This document shows positions 33,394 through 42,940 of a stretch of DNA of 46,814 nucleotides, in pieces. Source of the DNA: Xenorhabdus griffiniae (lineage in GTDB: Bacteria; Pseudomonadota; Gammaproteobacteria; Enterobacterales; Enterobacteriaceae); assembly GCF_015163655.1 (NCBI RefSeq), contig NZ_JADEUF010000017.1:1-46814 (forward strand). Direction: 5' to 3'. A model generated the notes under the pieces. The model was not told the DNA's origin. It searched no databases and saw only the letters and a list, made by a program, of their open reading frames with translations. How positions within the stretch are numbered: position 1 is the first letter of the stretch; each line of letters begins with the position of its first letter. The position numbers were made by a program, and so were the translations under genes.

Positions 33394-34176
33394 CTACCGT
33401 ACCAGTTCATGAATAATTATCGCTAACTGGTCAAACATCTCTCCAAATAACCGCTCAGTGAATGGCACCAATGTTGGAAATAACAGGGAAAGCGTGAAAA
33501 TCCCCACTGTCAGAGTTAATGGAAAACCGACTACAAATACAGAAAGTTGTGGTGTCATGCGGTTTAACATACCCAGAGAAAAGTTCAGGACTAAAAGCAG
33601 GGTAATCATTGGCATTGCCAACATCATGCCATTAATAAAAATCAGGCTGGCACTTTGGGATAGCAATAAAAACCCCTTTGGATTCAATTGGGTTGATTGA
33701 ACAGGAATAGAATAAAATGTATCGGCCAGAATCGATAATAGCCATAAATGCCCGTCAAAAGCCAGGAACAGCAACATCATCATCATATTGAGGATGCGGG
33801 CTAAGATAGGCATATTCGGCCCACCCGTGGGATCAAAAAATATGGCGAATGACAGTCCCATTTGTAAACCGAGCACTTCACCAGCATGACGCACTACGGC
33901 AAAGGCGATCTGCATGGTCAATCCCAGGGCCATACCAATCAATACTTGTTGGATCAAAACCCAAATGCCGGCAACAGAAAAAATCGGAATTTGAGAGGAG
34001 GGAAGGGTTGGAACCAGTAACGCGGTGATCGCTAACGCCAAGCCCATTTTAACTTTTATCGGTATCTGTTTTTCACTGAAAATAGGGGCTGTGCTGAACA
34101 AAGCCAGCAGGCGCACCAATGGCCAGAAAAAATCACTGACGAGGCGGGAAAGTGTTTCGCTATCAAATGGGATCAT
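33394..34176 (-). CDS. fliR: Flagellar type III export protein FliR
   Basis: FliR is a membrane component of the export gate, packed with FliP and FliQ at the centre of the MS ring. It has 260 residues (261 in E. coli) with about six hydrophobic segments. The conserved stretch MGLSFAIFFDPTGGPNMPIL lies near 105-125 and NRMTPQLSVFVVGFPLTL near 200-220. It starts 2 bp after the fliQ stop and is the last gene of the operon, followed by a hairpin and then the NRPS promoter region. Confidence 0.95.
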   Translation of the reverse strand: MIPFDSETLSRLVSDFFWPLVRLLALFSTAPIFSEKQIPIKVKMGLALAITALLVPTLPSSQIPIFSVAGIWVLIQQVLIGMALGLTMQIAFAVVRHAGEVLGLQMGLSFAIFFDPTGGPNMPILARILNMMMMLLFLAFDGHLWLLSILADTFYSIPVQSTQLNPKGFLLLSQSASLIFINGMMLAMPMITLLLVLNFSLGMLNRMTPQLSVFVVGFPLTLTVGIFTLSLLFPTLVPFTERLFGEMFDQLAIIIHELVR

Positions 34177-34178
34177 AA

Positions 34179-34448
34179 CTAACCGATAATAGCCGGAATA
34201 CTGCTAAACAGGGTACGCATGTAATCCAGCAACAAATTTAACATCCATGGTCCGGCAGTGACGATAGTCACGAAAACGGCCAGGATTTTTGGAATAAACG
34301 ATAAGGTCATCTCGTTTACCTGGGTTGCCGCCTGTAATAAGCTGATGATCAAGCCACTAATTAAGGCCGATAAGAGAGGAGGGGCGGCCAGTGCTAACGC
34401 CACTTTCATTGCTTCAACACCGAGGGCCATTACCGATTCTGGAGTCAT
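34179..34448 (-). CDS. fliQ: Flagellar type III export protein FliQ
   Basis: FliQ is a small export-gate subunit with two membrane helices (about 14-38 and 50-75). It has 89 residues, the same as in E. coli. MTPESVMALGVEAMKVALAL and AATQVNEMTLSFIPK are family hallmarks. It lies between fliP and fliR with a 53-bp gap to fliP. Confidence 0.95.
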   Translation of the reverse strand: MTPESVMALGVEAMKVALALAAPPLLSALISGLIISLLQAATQVNEMTLSFIPKILAVFVTIVTAGPWMLNLLLDYMRTLFSSIPAIIG

Positions 34449-34501
34449 AATTTCCTCAAACCGCTTTTTGATCTTTATTCCAATAAGATTTAGGTTTCAC
34501 G

Positions 34502-35296
34502 CTAAACATAAAAACTTTGTGCTAATGAACCCAGCAAGAGTTGCCAACCATCAACCAAAACAAACAGCATAAGTTTGAACGGCAGTGAAATGGTCGCAGG
34601 CGGAACCATCATCATCCCCAATGCCATCAAAACACTGGCAACAACCAGATCGATGATCAGGAACGGAATGAAAAGCGTAAAGCCAATCTGGAACGCGGTT
34701 TTCAATTCACTGGTAATAAACGCGGGAACGAGCACGCGCATTGGAACAGAATCTGCGGTTTCAAATGCACCCTGATCGGCAAGGCGGGCAAACAGTGCCA
34801 GGTCATTTTCCCGTGTCTGGCGTAACATGAATTGGCGCAAAGGCTTGGCTCCCTGATCCAGTGCGACTTCCAGGGTGATTTTATCCTCACTGTAGGGCAG
34901 GTAAGCGTTCTGGTACACTTTGTCGAACACCGGCGCCATAATGAAAAAAGTCATAAACAACGCCAAACCCAACATCACCTGATTAGGGGGAGCTGAAGGT
35001 GTTCCCAGCGCATTGCGCAGCAAACCCAGTACAATGATGATGCGGGTAAAACTGGTCATCATTAGCAAGGCTGCAGGGATAAACCCCAGTGCCGTGATGA
35101 AAATCAGGGTTTGGACTGGCAATGACCAACTTTGTCCGCCATTGGCCAGAGGCTGACTGATGATACCAGGAAACTCAGCCGCCGCGTTCATGGGGAACAG
35201 TGGCAGCAGGAGCGCCATAAACAGAGTTGTCAAACGCATTGCGTAACGCCGTGAAACAAATTTCTTGCCTGTCATAAAAACGCTATTTTTCATCAT
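34502..35296 (-). CDS. fliP: Flagellar type III export protein FliP
   Basis: FliP forms the pentameric core of the export gate. The ATG at 35296 gives 264 residues with SD AAGGA; an ATG at residue 20 gives 245, the E. coli length, and exposes a clean signal peptide ([21 protein letters not shown]). Hallmarks are [43 protein letters not shown] and the C-terminal [20 protein letters not shown]. It follows fliO by 8 bp. Confidence 0.95.
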   Translation of the reverse strand: MMKNSVFMTGKKFVSRRYAMRLTTLFMALLLPLFPMNAAAEFPGIISQPLANGGQSWSLPVQTLIFITALGFIPAALLMMTSFTRIIIVLGLLRNALGTPSAPPNQVMLGLALFMTFFIMAPVFDKVYQNAYLPYSEDKITLEVALDQGAKPLRQFMLRQTRENDLALFARLADQGAFETADSVPMRVLVPAFITSELKTAFQIGFTLFIPFLIIDLVVASVLMALGMMMVPPATISLPFKLMLFVLVDGWQLLLGSLAQSFYV

Positions 35297-35304
35297 CGTC
35301 CTTG

Positions 35305-35778
35305 TTATTTTCGCTTTTTCTGGAGTGTATTTTTTAGCATCTGCCCAAATGGTAGCGATTTGAGTGCAGTTTCCTTGTCCACGTTGTCAGGCGGTGCCGG
35401 CATTTGATGCAGCATACTGATCTGTTGGGCGGTGACTCCCAAAACCAGCCAGTTATCCTCGACTTCTACCACCACAACCCGTTCTTTCGGTCCAAGGGCG
35501 CAGCTTGCCTTAACGTTTAGCAAACGATGATTTCTGCTTTTGGCAGGGGAAAAACCCAAACGACGAACTAACCATGTTATGAAGAAAATCAGCAATAAAA
35601 TCCCCCCCAGGGCACTGCTGACTTGCATCAACGTTTGGCTGGCTGGAAGAGGATCACTATTGCCGGTCTGTTTGATCATATTCACATGGGCATGGCTGGC
35701 TGCCGTGTTAACAGGTGCAGCATCAGATGCCGCACCCAGTTGAAAAGAAGTATGAACGGAAGGCTGGTTCGCCATCAT
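35305..35778 (-). CDS. fliO: Flagellar assembly protein FliO
   Basis: FliO assists assembly of the FliP complex. It has 157 residues, longer than the E. coli protein (121 residues) because of a Ser/Ala/Asn-rich N-terminal segment of about 45 residues. One membrane helix (about 50-70, [14 protein letters not shown]) is followed by a cytoplasmic domain with [20 protein letters not shown]. This family is poorly conserved, so position between fliN and fliP carries much of the assignment. Confidence 0.9.
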   Translation of the reverse strand: MMANQPSVHTSFQLGAASDAAPVNTAASHAHVNMIKQTGNSDPLPASQTLMQVSSALGGILLLIFFITWLVRRLGFSPAKSRNHRLLNVKASCALGPKERVVVVEVEDNWLVLGVTAQQISMLHQMPAPPDNVDKETALKSLPFGQMLKNTLQKKRK

Positions 35779-35780
35779 AG

Positions 35781-36188
35781 TTAACGACTCAAGCGACGCA
35801 TGCGTTCAGAAGGAGTGATGATATCTGTGATACGGATACCGTATTTATCCGATACGACAACCACTTCTCCCTGCGCGATCAAATAACCATTAATCAGAAT
35901 ATCCAATGGTTCTCCCGCTAAACCATCAAGGGGAACGACCGAGCCTTGTGACAGTCTCAACAGTTGTTTGATGGTCATTTTAGTACGGCCTAGCTCGACA
36001 GAGAGCTTGACAGGAATATCCATGATCAAATCAATATCGGAAAGTTGGGCCAACGCATCCTGCGCTTCCAGATTCTCAAATATTGACGCGCCGCCGTCAG
36101 AGGTTTGCTGTGCGGCCTGTTGTTCCAGCGCTTCTGCCCACATATCTTCAGTCGAGCTGGTATCTGTAGGTTGTTTAGCATCACTCAT
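35781..36188 (-). CDS. fliN: Flagellar motor switch protein FliN
   Basis: FliN forms the lower part of the C-ring and binds FliH for export. I chose the ATG at 36188 (MSDAKQPTDTSS, 135 residues; 137 in E. coli) because it has AGGAAAAG upstream and aligns with the family; an ATG at 36203 is in frame. The SpoA domain covers the C-terminal half: IDLIMDIPVKLSVELGRT, LLRLSQGSVVPLDGLAGEPL and ITDIITPSERMRRLSR. The start overlaps the fliM end by 8 bp. Confidence 0.95.
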   Translation of the reverse strand: MSDAKQPTDTSSTEDMWAEALEQQAAQQTSDGGASIFENLEAQDALAQLSDIDLIMDIPVKLSVELGRTKMTIKQLLRLSQGSVVPLDGLAGEPLDILINGYLIAQGEVVVVSDKYGIRITDIITPSERMRRLSR

Positions 36189-37188
36189 TGGGCTTTTCCT
36201 CATCCAGAGCAGTTAAAACAGGGTTAATCAGGTGTTCAACACGCAGGGCATATTGCCCGTTCAGTGTTCCATATTGACTGGTGAGCACAGGCACACCATC
36301 AACGTGAACGATCAGACGTTCAGGTTTTTCAATCGGCAAGATATCGCCTCTTTTCAATTGAAGGATTTTTGACAGCCGCAGAGGAATATCAACAAAGTTC
36401 GCCACCAGTTCTAATTCTGAATGTTGAACTTGCTTCACTAAACTTTCACGCCACTGGCTCTCTTCCTGACGCACATTTTCCACCGGGGGATTGGTCAGGC
36501 GCTCGCGCAGAGGCTCGATCATGGCAAAAGGAATACAGATATTGAATTCCCCGGTCAATGCACCGATCTCTACCTGGAACGGTGTTGTTACCACGATGTC
36601 ATTCGGTGAAGTGGTGATATTGGTGAATTTCACCTGCGTCTCGGAACGCACGTATTCCACTTCAAGTTTAAAGATAGAATCCCAGGCATCACGATAGGCA
36701 TCCAGTGCCAGTTTCAGCATCCGGTTAATGATCCGCTGTTCGGTATAGGTAAATTCACGACCTTCCACTTTGGTTGGAAAACGGCCATCCCCCCCAAACA
36801 GGTTATCAACGGCGATATAAACTAAGCTAGGTTCGAAAGCGAATAGCGCCGTTCCCCTCAATGGTTTCAGGTGAACCAGATTGAGGTTGGTTGGCACTGC
36901 CAGATTGCGGGCAAATTCGTGGTAAGGCTGAACCCTGATAGCGCCAACCGTAATATCCGGGCTACGGCGCAGCATGTTAAACAGCCCCATCCTGAATTGG
37001 CGGGCAAAACGTTCATTGATGATTTCCAGTGACTGCAAACGTTCGCGTACAACACGGCGTTGCGTATTGGGATCGTAAGGGCGAACCTCACTTTCTTGGG
37101 ACGCAGTTTGTTCTACGTCATCAGCAGAGGCACTGTCACCATTGAGCAGAGCGTCGATCTCCGCTTGTGAAAGAATATTGTCACTCAT
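36181..37188 (-). CDS. fliM: Flagellar motor switch protein FliM
   Basis: FliM is the middle C-ring protein that binds CheY-P and sets the direction of rotation. It has 335 residues (334 in E. coli). The N-terminal CheY-binding peptide ILSQAEIDALLNGDS is at 4-18. The conserved GGDGRFPTKVEGREFTYTEQ block lies near 135-155, and a SpoA domain is at about 245-325 (LRLSKILQLKRGDILPIEKP). It overlaps fliN. Confidence 0.96.
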   Translation of the reverse strand: MSDNILSQAEIDALLNGDSASADDVEQTASQESEVRPYDPNTQRRVVRERLQSLEIINERFARQFRMGLFNMLRRSPDITVGAIRVQPYHEFARNLAVPTNLNLVHLKPLRGTALFAFEPSLVYIAVDNLFGGDGRFPTKVEGREFTYTEQRIINRMLKLALDAYRDAWDSIFKLEVEYVRSETQVKFTNITTSPNDIVVTTPFQVEIGALTGEFNICIPFAMIEPLRERLTNPPVENVRQEESQWRESLVKQVQHSELELVANFVDIPLRLSKILQLKRGDILPIEKPERLIVHVDGVPVLTSQYGTLNGQYALRVEHLINPVLTALDEEKPNE

Positions 37189-37193
37189 TGTGA

Positions 37194-37670
37194 TTATCGC
37201 AGAATAAACGTAGTAAACAATACATCGGTGATTTCCTGATCGGGTTCACCGGGTATTAGTGTCGGGTGTAGTGTCTGTTTGATATCTGCCACCAAATTCA
37301 TTTTGCCGTCATCTTTTGCCAGATCAGCGGCTTTCTGACGAGATAATAACAGCAACATACGACTACGAACTTCTGGCAGATATTCATGGAAGCGCTGACG
37401 GATTTTCTCGTCAGTCAAACGCAATGTGATGCCAACGTAGAGAACACGATCGAAATGCTCTTCGTTGTCAATCAAATTGACGGTAAAAGGCTCCAAAGTC
37501 ATAAATACGGGAGCATCAATGGCTTTGGTTTTTTCTGTACTGTTATTGGCTGACTGATTCATTACCCACCAGCTATACCCTCCGATGGCAACACCAAGAA
37601 CAGCAATCAATACTAACAGTATCATCCAAATTGGATTTGTGCGTTTATGCTCGTAGCTATAATCAGACAT
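37194..37670 (-). CDS. fliL: Flagellar basal-body protein FliL
   Basis: FliL is a single-pass membrane protein near the stator that supports torque. The ATG at 37670 gives 158 residues (154 in E. coli). A longer in-frame ORF from 37754 has no family match at its N-terminus. The helix is at about 17-36 (IWMILLVLIAVLGVAIGGYSW), and the periplasmic domain contains LRLTDEKIRQRFHEYLPEVRSRM and ends DVLFTTFILR. It starts the fliLMNOPQR group after a 215-bp gap from fliK. Confidence 0.93.
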   Translation of the reverse strand: MSDYSYEHKRTNPIWMILLVLIAVLGVAIGGYSWWVMNQSANNSTEKTKAIDAPVFMTLEPFTVNLIDNEEHFDRVLYVGITLRLTDEKIRQRFHEYLPEVRSRMLLLLSRQKAADLAKDDGKMNLVADIKQTLHPTLIPGEPDQEITDVLFTTFILR

Positions 37671-37885
37671 GGACAGATAAATTCCTGTTTTCTGTTGCGA
37701 ATAAGTCTCCGCGCATTCCGTGGCGAAACCCTTATCCATCAAATTCGAGATCAATTATCCCGCGTCTTTGTTTCGGCAATGGCTGGAACAAACGGGGAAA
37801 AAACCATTAACTCACACGTTTGTTATCGACCTGTTTTCGTTTTATGCGGATGTCTCACGAAATTAGGCGAATGTTTAGGTGGTAA

Positions 37886-39304
37886 TTAGGCAAAAATATC
37901 AATACCTCCTCTGGCCAAGGTGAGTTGTTGAGGTGTCACCTTGATGGCTGGTACAGAGGAAGCGGTGATCTCGGTTGTAGCGGTTAAACCAGACTCTTGC
38001 GTTTCAGCATGGGGATCAGAATTGCTGTTCGGGTTATTGGCAAAATACGCTTGTTGGCCGTTTCCGTGAGCATCACTGTTAACACTGCTTTGTGCCAATT
38101 GAATACCATTTTCAGCCAGTGCATGGCGTAACCCGGGTAATGCCGCTTCCAGAGCCGCACGCACATTCTGATGGGCGGAAACAAAATGCAATTGTGCCTG
38201 ATTGTCTTCAACGCTCATGCGGATATGCAACGCGCCCAGCTCTTGAGGATGTAAGCGAAGTTCTGCCTGTTGCAGACCGTTACGATGAAAGAACAGCACA
38301 TGTTGATTGAGTTGTTGCTGCCACTCTTCGTTGCCAAGATGAGCATTTAATAAAGGCGTAGTGGTAGCGCTACTGTTGAGCTGAAACTGCTGTCCGGCTG
38401 AAAGCAGGGAAGGACTTGCCAATACAGGTGAGTCGATAGAAGCTGTTTCTGCCGTCGAAGATGGCAATGCAGACGCTGCTGGAATTGCCATCTGGAGCAG
38501 ATTTGGATCTTTGCTATTGCCTGAAACTGTCTCTTTGAGAAGAGTCTTGTCAGATTCAACCTTATCATTGGTGGCAAGATGATTGGTCGTTAGTTTGAGT
38601 TGTCCAGTGAGCGGCGCCAATTCAGTTTGAAGGCTGACGGGATCCGCTGTCTTATTGTTCAGAGGGATCGCCGTCTGTTGAGCCGAGAGTTGGATGTTTT
38701 CACCTTGCTCACCCGCTTTAGACCGTTCAACAAAATTAGTGTCAGTTAATCTGCTATCTTTAGCGTTGCTAACCAGCAGTGTATTAGCAGGGCTGTTTTC
38801 GCTATCCAGCCAGAGCGTTTCCGACAAGGCGTCTTCTGGTGAAGGGTTTTCCAGCAATGTATTTTCTAACGCTCCCTTGCCCATCAAACCCGGTGAGTTT
38901 TCAGCAAGCACCGCGGAATGGGTATGAGAAGTCAGCAGTCCAGCAAGCTGGATGGGTATCGCCGCACTTAATGCTTCGGCTGATAAGAGATCTTCATCTT
39001 TTAATACAGCAAATTCAGCACGGTTTTCTTGCGGTGCTGCTTCTACCGATGATTTATCCTTGACCGTACTGTTATCTGACACTGCTGCCAATTGTGGCCA
39101 GCCGCTTTCTGCTGTTTGATCAGAAGTGGATTTTTCCTCTGTCAGACTATTTTTATCTGCCTGAGTAATGGGCCTGCGCATAGAGGCTGTTTCTGCATTG
39201 AGAAGTTGGCCAAATTGAGAAGAATTATTATTTAAAGTCGGCTGACTTTTATCTGTACCTTTGTCCGTGAGTTTTAAATCAGTAGGCAAAAGAGTGATAT
39301 TCAT
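37886..39304 (-). CDS. fliK: Flagellar hook-length control protein FliK
   Basis: FliK is the secreted ruler that sets hook length and switches export specificity through FlhB. It has 472 residues, longer than E. coli FliK (375 residues). The N-terminal two thirds is Ser/Thr/Ala/Leu-rich low-complexity sequence, as usual. The conserved C-terminal domain spans about 340-430, with AELRLHPQELGALHIRMSVE and HQNVRAALEAALPGLRHALAENG. The start overlaps the fliJ stop by ATGA. Confidence 0.93.
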   Translation of the reverse strand: MNITLLPTDLKLTDKGTDKSQPTLNNNSSQFGQLLNAETASMRRPITQADKNSLTEEKSTSDQTAESGWPQLAAVSDNSTVKDKSSVEAAPQENRAEFAVLKDEDLLSAEALSAAIPIQLAGLLTSHTHSAVLAENSPGLMGKGALENTLLENPSPEDALSETLWLDSENSPANTLLVSNAKDSRLTDTNFVERSKAGEQGENIQLSAQQTAIPLNNKTADPVSLQTELAPLTGQLKLTTNHLATNDKVESDKTLLKETVSGNSKDPNLLQMAIPAASALPSSTAETASIDSPVLASPSLLSAGQQFQLNSSATTTPLLNAHLGNEEWQQQLNQHVLFFHRNGLQQAELRLHPQELGALHIRMSVEDNQAQLHFVSAHQNVRAALEAALPGLRHALAENGIQLAQSSVNSDAHGNGQQAYFANNPNSNSDPHAETQESGLTATTEITASSVPAIKVTPQQLTLARGGIDIFA

Positions 39305-39747
39305 TGTTTCATTCTCCGTTGTGCACCGCGTTGTGCGTACTCGTCCATTTGTTTTTGCTCCATGCGATTTTGGTGTAACTTCAAATTATGCTCTGCCCGC
39401 TGTTGCAGTGTGTCGAAGGCGTTCAGGCGTTGTTGTTTTTCCTGCCATTGTGACATGGCTTGTTCAAGACGCTTTTTCCATTGATTGAGTTGTAATCTGT
39501 GCTGTTCAATTGCCATTTCCAGCGTTTTCATAAACTGCTGGTAATTTTGCCAAGTCGAGCAGGACATACCATTGCTGAGCGTATCATTCAGGCGGGTACG
39601 ATACTCATCCTGATAATTCATTAACGCTGTGAGTTGTTGCTCCATTTGTTGATGACTTTGCCGAATCTGCGCAAGCTGCGATGCTGCTTTTTCTGCTGCA
39701 TCCTGGGCAAGTTCACGCAAAGTCATAAGAGGGGAGTGTTGTTGCAT
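39301..39747 (-). CDS. fliJ: Flagellar export chaperone/ATPase stalk FliJ
   Basis: FliJ is a coiled-coil stalk that sits in the FliI hexamer and escorts export substrates. The ATG at 39747 (MQQHSPLMTLRELAQDAAEK, 148 residues; 147 in E. coli) follows a strong SD CGAGGAAA; the upstream ATG at 39798 is rejected. Almost the whole protein is predicted coiled coil rich in Q, E, K and R. It is followed by the ATGA overlap with fliK. A 139-bp gap separates it from fliI. Confidence 0.92.
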   Translation of the reverse strand: MQQHSPLMTLRELAQDAAEKAASQLAQIRQSHQQMEQQLTALMNYQDEYRTRLNDTLSNGMSCSTWQNYQQFMKTLEMAIEQHRLQLNQWKKRLEQAMSQWQEKQQRLNAFDTLQQRAEHNLKLHQNRMEQKQMDEYAQRGAQRRMKQ

Positions 39748-39886
39748 GTATTTCCTCGTGTTAATCACCAAACAGACATCAGCGTTACTGAATGACATTA
39801 ATAGTAAACTTATATCGGCACCGTATTGATAAATGTTATACCTCTTGGCAAAAGTATTTTTGAGTTAAATTCCCATAGACAAAATA

Positions 39887-41251
39887 TTATGTTGGCAATA
39901 ATTGTTGAAGCTGAGTACAGGCTTCATCGTATTCGCTGCGCTCGTCAATACCTTGTTGCAGGAATTGGGACATATGAGGATAAAGCTCAATCGCTCTGTC
40001 AAGCAGAGGATCACTGCCCGCCGCATAAGCACCAACGTTGATCAAATCTCGGTTGCGTTGATAGCTGGAAAGCAACTGTTTGAAATGTTGCACTCGACGA
40101 TAATGGGTATTGTCGATCAGCGCGGTCATGGCTCGACTGATAGATGCCTCGATATCAATAGCAGGATAATGGCCAGATTCCGCCAGTGAACGGGAGAGCA
40201 CGATATGACCATCAAGGATGGCGCGTGCAGCATCGGCAATCGGATCTTGCTGGTCATCACCTTCTGTCAGCACGGTGTAAAATGCAGTAATGGAACCGCC
40301 ATCACTGACACCATTGCCGGCTCTTTCCACCAGTGCTGGTAACTTGGCAAATACAGAAGGGGGATAACCTTTGGTTGCTGGTGGTTCGCCGATAGCCAGT
40401 GCGATTTCACGCTGTGCCATGCTGTAACGAGTCAGGGAGTCCATGATCAACAAGACATGTTTGCCTCTGTCGCGGAAATCTTCGGCGATACGCGTGGCAT
40501 AAGAGGCACCTTGCATCCTCAGCAAAGGTGAAACATCGGCTGGAGCGGCAACGACGACCGAGCGTGATAATCCCTCCGCACCCAAAATATTTTCAATAAA
40601 GTCTTTAACTTCACGGCCACGCTCACCAATTAATCCCACAACGATCACATCGGCTTGGGTATAACGAGCCATCATGCCAAGCAGCACGCTTTTACCGACG
40701 CCGGAGCCGGCAAATAATCCCATACGTTGCCCGCGTCCCACTGTCAGCAAGGCATTGATGGCACGAACGCCAACGTCCAGTACATTGCTGATAGGAGTTC
40801 TTTGCAGGGGATTAAATGGCGTTGTTGTCAAGGAGGCACGATAACCTGTGTCGGGAGCAGGTAAACCATCAAGGGGGCGGCCTGCACCATCCAGAACCCT
40901 GCCGAGTAATTCCGCTCCGAGAGGCAAGCGGCGTCCGGCGCCCGCATCTTCGCCATAAGAACGGGCATAAACGCGAGCGCCTGGCACAATACCTTCCAAT
41001 TCTTCCAGTGGCATTAGCAGCAGTTTTTCGCCATTGAAGCCGACGACTTCACTTTCAACCTCTTCAATAGTGTTGCCATTTTGCCGCTCGATCAGGCAGG
41101 TCGCGCCGAGCGGCATATGTAAACCAGTGGCTTCCAGTACCAGGCCAGTGGCGCGAGTCAGGCGCCCATAGCGACGTACTTTGGGGGTTTTTTCCAGTCG
41201 CTTTTCCAATGAATCCAAAGTTGCCAGCCAGCGGCCCAATCTTGCCGTCAT
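39887..41251 (-). CDS. fliI: Flagellum-specific ATP synthase FliI
   Basis: FliI is the F1-beta-like ATPase of the flagellar export apparatus. The ATG at 41251 ([16 protein letters not shown], 454 residues; 457 in E. coli) shares its first base with the fliH stop. Walker A AGSGVGKS is at 181-188 with K187, and Walker B is [12 protein letters not shown]. The block [17 protein letters not shown] lies near 210-226. The C-terminus is a little divergent from E. coli, as usual. Confidence 0.96.
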   Translation of the reverse strand: MTARLGRWLATLDSLEKRLEKTPKVRRYGRLTRATGLVLEATGLHMPLGATCLIERQNGNTIEEVESEVVGFNGEKLLLMPLEELEGIVPGARVYARSYGEDAGAGRRLPLGAELLGRVLDGAGRPLDGLPAPDTGYRASLTTTPFNPLQRTPISNVLDVGVRAINALLTVGRGQRMGLFAGSGVGKSVLLGMMARYTQADVIVVGLIGERGREVKDFIENILGAEGLSRSVVVAAPADVSPLLRMQGASYATRIAEDFRDRGKHVLLIMDSLTRYSMAQREIALAIGEPPATKGYPPSVFAKLPALVERAGNGVSDGGSITAFYTVLTEGDDQQDPIADAARAILDGHIVLSRSLAESGHYPAIDIEASISRAMTALIDNTHYRRVQHFKQLLSSYQRNRDLINVGAYAAGSDPLLDRAIELYPHMSQFLQQGIDERSEYDEACTQLQQLLPT

Positions 41252-41955
41252 CACAATTCTCCTGGTGCTGCCAGACGACACATTTCATGCCAGCGGGTAG
41301 CTAAACTGGCGTCCATATCCCCTTCATCGGCGCTGACTTTACAGCCGCCCGGATGCAGTTTGTTATCCGCAACTAAACGCCAGCCGTGCAGTGCTAAAAC
41401 CTCCCCCAGTTGCTGCTCAACCAGCGGAATATTTTGGGGATGGATACGTAATTGGGGTTTACCGCTGAACATGGGTTCTTGCTGAATAAATTCGCGGATT
41501 TGATTCAGCAGGGCGGTGCCATCACAAACCGCAGGTTGCCCCAGAATATGATGAGCCGCAGTCAATGCAAGTTGCATCAGGCGGGAAGCAATAACGGTAT
41601 CTAATCCATCCAGTGAATGGCTAAAATCCGCTAGCAAAGCTTTCCACTGATCAGTAATCACTTGCTGTTGTTGTTTGGCTTCCTGCAAACCTTGTTCCAG
41701 TCCGGCTTGGCGGCCTTCCTGAATCCCTTGCTCATAGCCTTGAGTCTGACCTTCTGCAAACCCCTGCGCATGACCAGCCTGACGTGCCTGCGCTTTTAGC
41801 TCGTCCAGTATTCTTGCCTGTTCCAGCAGCCGTTCTTGTTCGCTTGGCTCCTGTGCTTCATCTATGGGTTCGAGTTTTTCCCGCAGGGTTTCCCACTGAG
41901 TCAATTCGCCCGGCTGCCACGGCCGCCAGTTGCCATTATTCGACTTATCAGACAT
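41251..41955 (-). CDS. fliH: Flagellar assembly protein FliH
   Basis: FliH is the peripheral stalk that binds FliI and docks it to FliN. The ATG at 41955 ([18 protein letters not shown], 234 residues; 228 in E. coli) lies inside the end of fliG by 8 bp. [11 protein letters not shown]-terminal motif and a GxxxG-type repeat region (about 65-95: [20 protein letters not shown]) are hallmarks. The C-terminal domain is the FliI-binding part. Confidence 0.93.
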   Translation of the reverse strand: MSDKSNNGNWRPWQPGELTQWETLREKLEPIDEAQEPSEQERLLEQARILDELKAQARQAGHAQGFAEGQTQGYEQGIQEGRQAGLEQGLQEAKQQQQVITDQWKALLADFSHSLDGLDTVIASRLMQLALTAAHHILGQPAVCDGTALLNQIREFIQQEPMFSGKPQLRIHPQNIPLVEQQLGEVLALHGWRLVADNKLHPGGCKVSADEGDMDASLATRWHEMCRLAAPGEL

Positions 41956-42940
41956 AGGTATCGTCACCACCGTTGAGGATCATTTCGCCACTTTCTGCCA
42001 GACGACGAACAACAAGCAAGATGGCTTTCTGTTCGGCTTCCACTTGAGACATCCGCACAGGGCCACGATTTGCCAAATCATCGCGCATGATTTCAGCAGC
42101 ACGCTGCGACATATTGTTGAGGAAGTGATCGCGCAATGCCTGATCGCAACCTTTCAATGCCACCAGCAAGGAATCGGTGGAAATTTCCTGCAACAAACGT
42201 TGGATACTGCGATCGTCCACGTTGATAAGATTTTCGAACAGGAACATTTCATCAATGATTTTCTGCGCCAGTTCGTTATCGTAGGAACGAACCGCTTCAA
42301 TGACACCTTCTTCCTGCTGACTTTTCATCAAGTTGATGATCTCTGCGGCAGTACGAACCCCACCCATTTTGCTGCGTTTCAGGTTCTGACCATCCAGCAG
42401 GTTATTCAGGACTTCTGTCAATTCCGCCAACGCCGAGGGTTGTACACCACCAAACGTGGCGATACGCAACATGACATCGTTACGCAGACGGTCATCAAAC
42501 AGGGCGAGGATATCCGCTGCCTGACCACGGTTTAAGTGAACCAAAATGGTGGCAATGATCTGCGGATGTTCATCGCGGATCATATCGGCCGCCATTTGCG
42601 GCTCCATAAAGTTAAGCGTTTCGATGCCTGTTGTGGTGTCACGGGATTCAAGGATATCCTCAAGCAGGCTGGAAGCCCGTTCTTCTCCCAATGCCTTGAT
42701 CAGTACGTTGCGCAGATAGTCGTTGGCGTTGATGCTGAGGGCAGCAAACTGCCCGGCATCTTCTTCAAATTCTGCCAGCACTTCAACCAGTTGCTGGTTG
42801 GAGACTTGTTTCATCCCCGCCATCGCGACACTCAGTTGTTGTACTTCACGGGAATTCAGGTGCTTGAACACCTCGGCCGCCTGATCTTCTCCCAGGGTCA
42901 TTAACATGACGGCACTTCTTTCTGTTCCTGTCAGGCTCAT
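41948..42940 (-). CDS. fliG: Flagellar motor switch protein FliG
   Basis: FliG is the top C-ring protein that contacts the stator. It has 330 residues (331 in E. coli). The EHPQ motif that binds FliM is at 124-127. The C-terminal torque helix region includes [20 protein letters not shown] with the usual charged residues. The ATG at 42940 overlaps the fliF stop by 4 bp. Confidence 0.96.
   Translation of the reverse strand: MSLTGTERSAVMLMTLGEDQAAEVFKHLNSREVQQLSVAMAGMKQVSNQQLVEVLAEFEEDAGQFAALSINANDYLRNVLIKALGEERASSLLEDILESRDTTTGIETLNFMEPQMAADMIRDEHPQIIATILVHLNRGQAADILALFDDRLRNDVMLRIATFGGVQPSALAELTEVLNNLLDGQNLKRSKMGGVRTAAEIINLMKSQQEEGVIEAVRSYDNELAQKIIDEMFLFENLINVDDRSIQRLLQEISTDSLLVALKGCDQALRDHFLNNMSQRAAEIMRDDLANRGPVRMSQVEAEQKAILLVVRRLAESGEMILNGGDDTYV

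Noticed and set aside
37671..37754. Longer fliL start at 37754
   Set aside because: The extra 28 residues do not fit the family, which starts just before the membrane helix.
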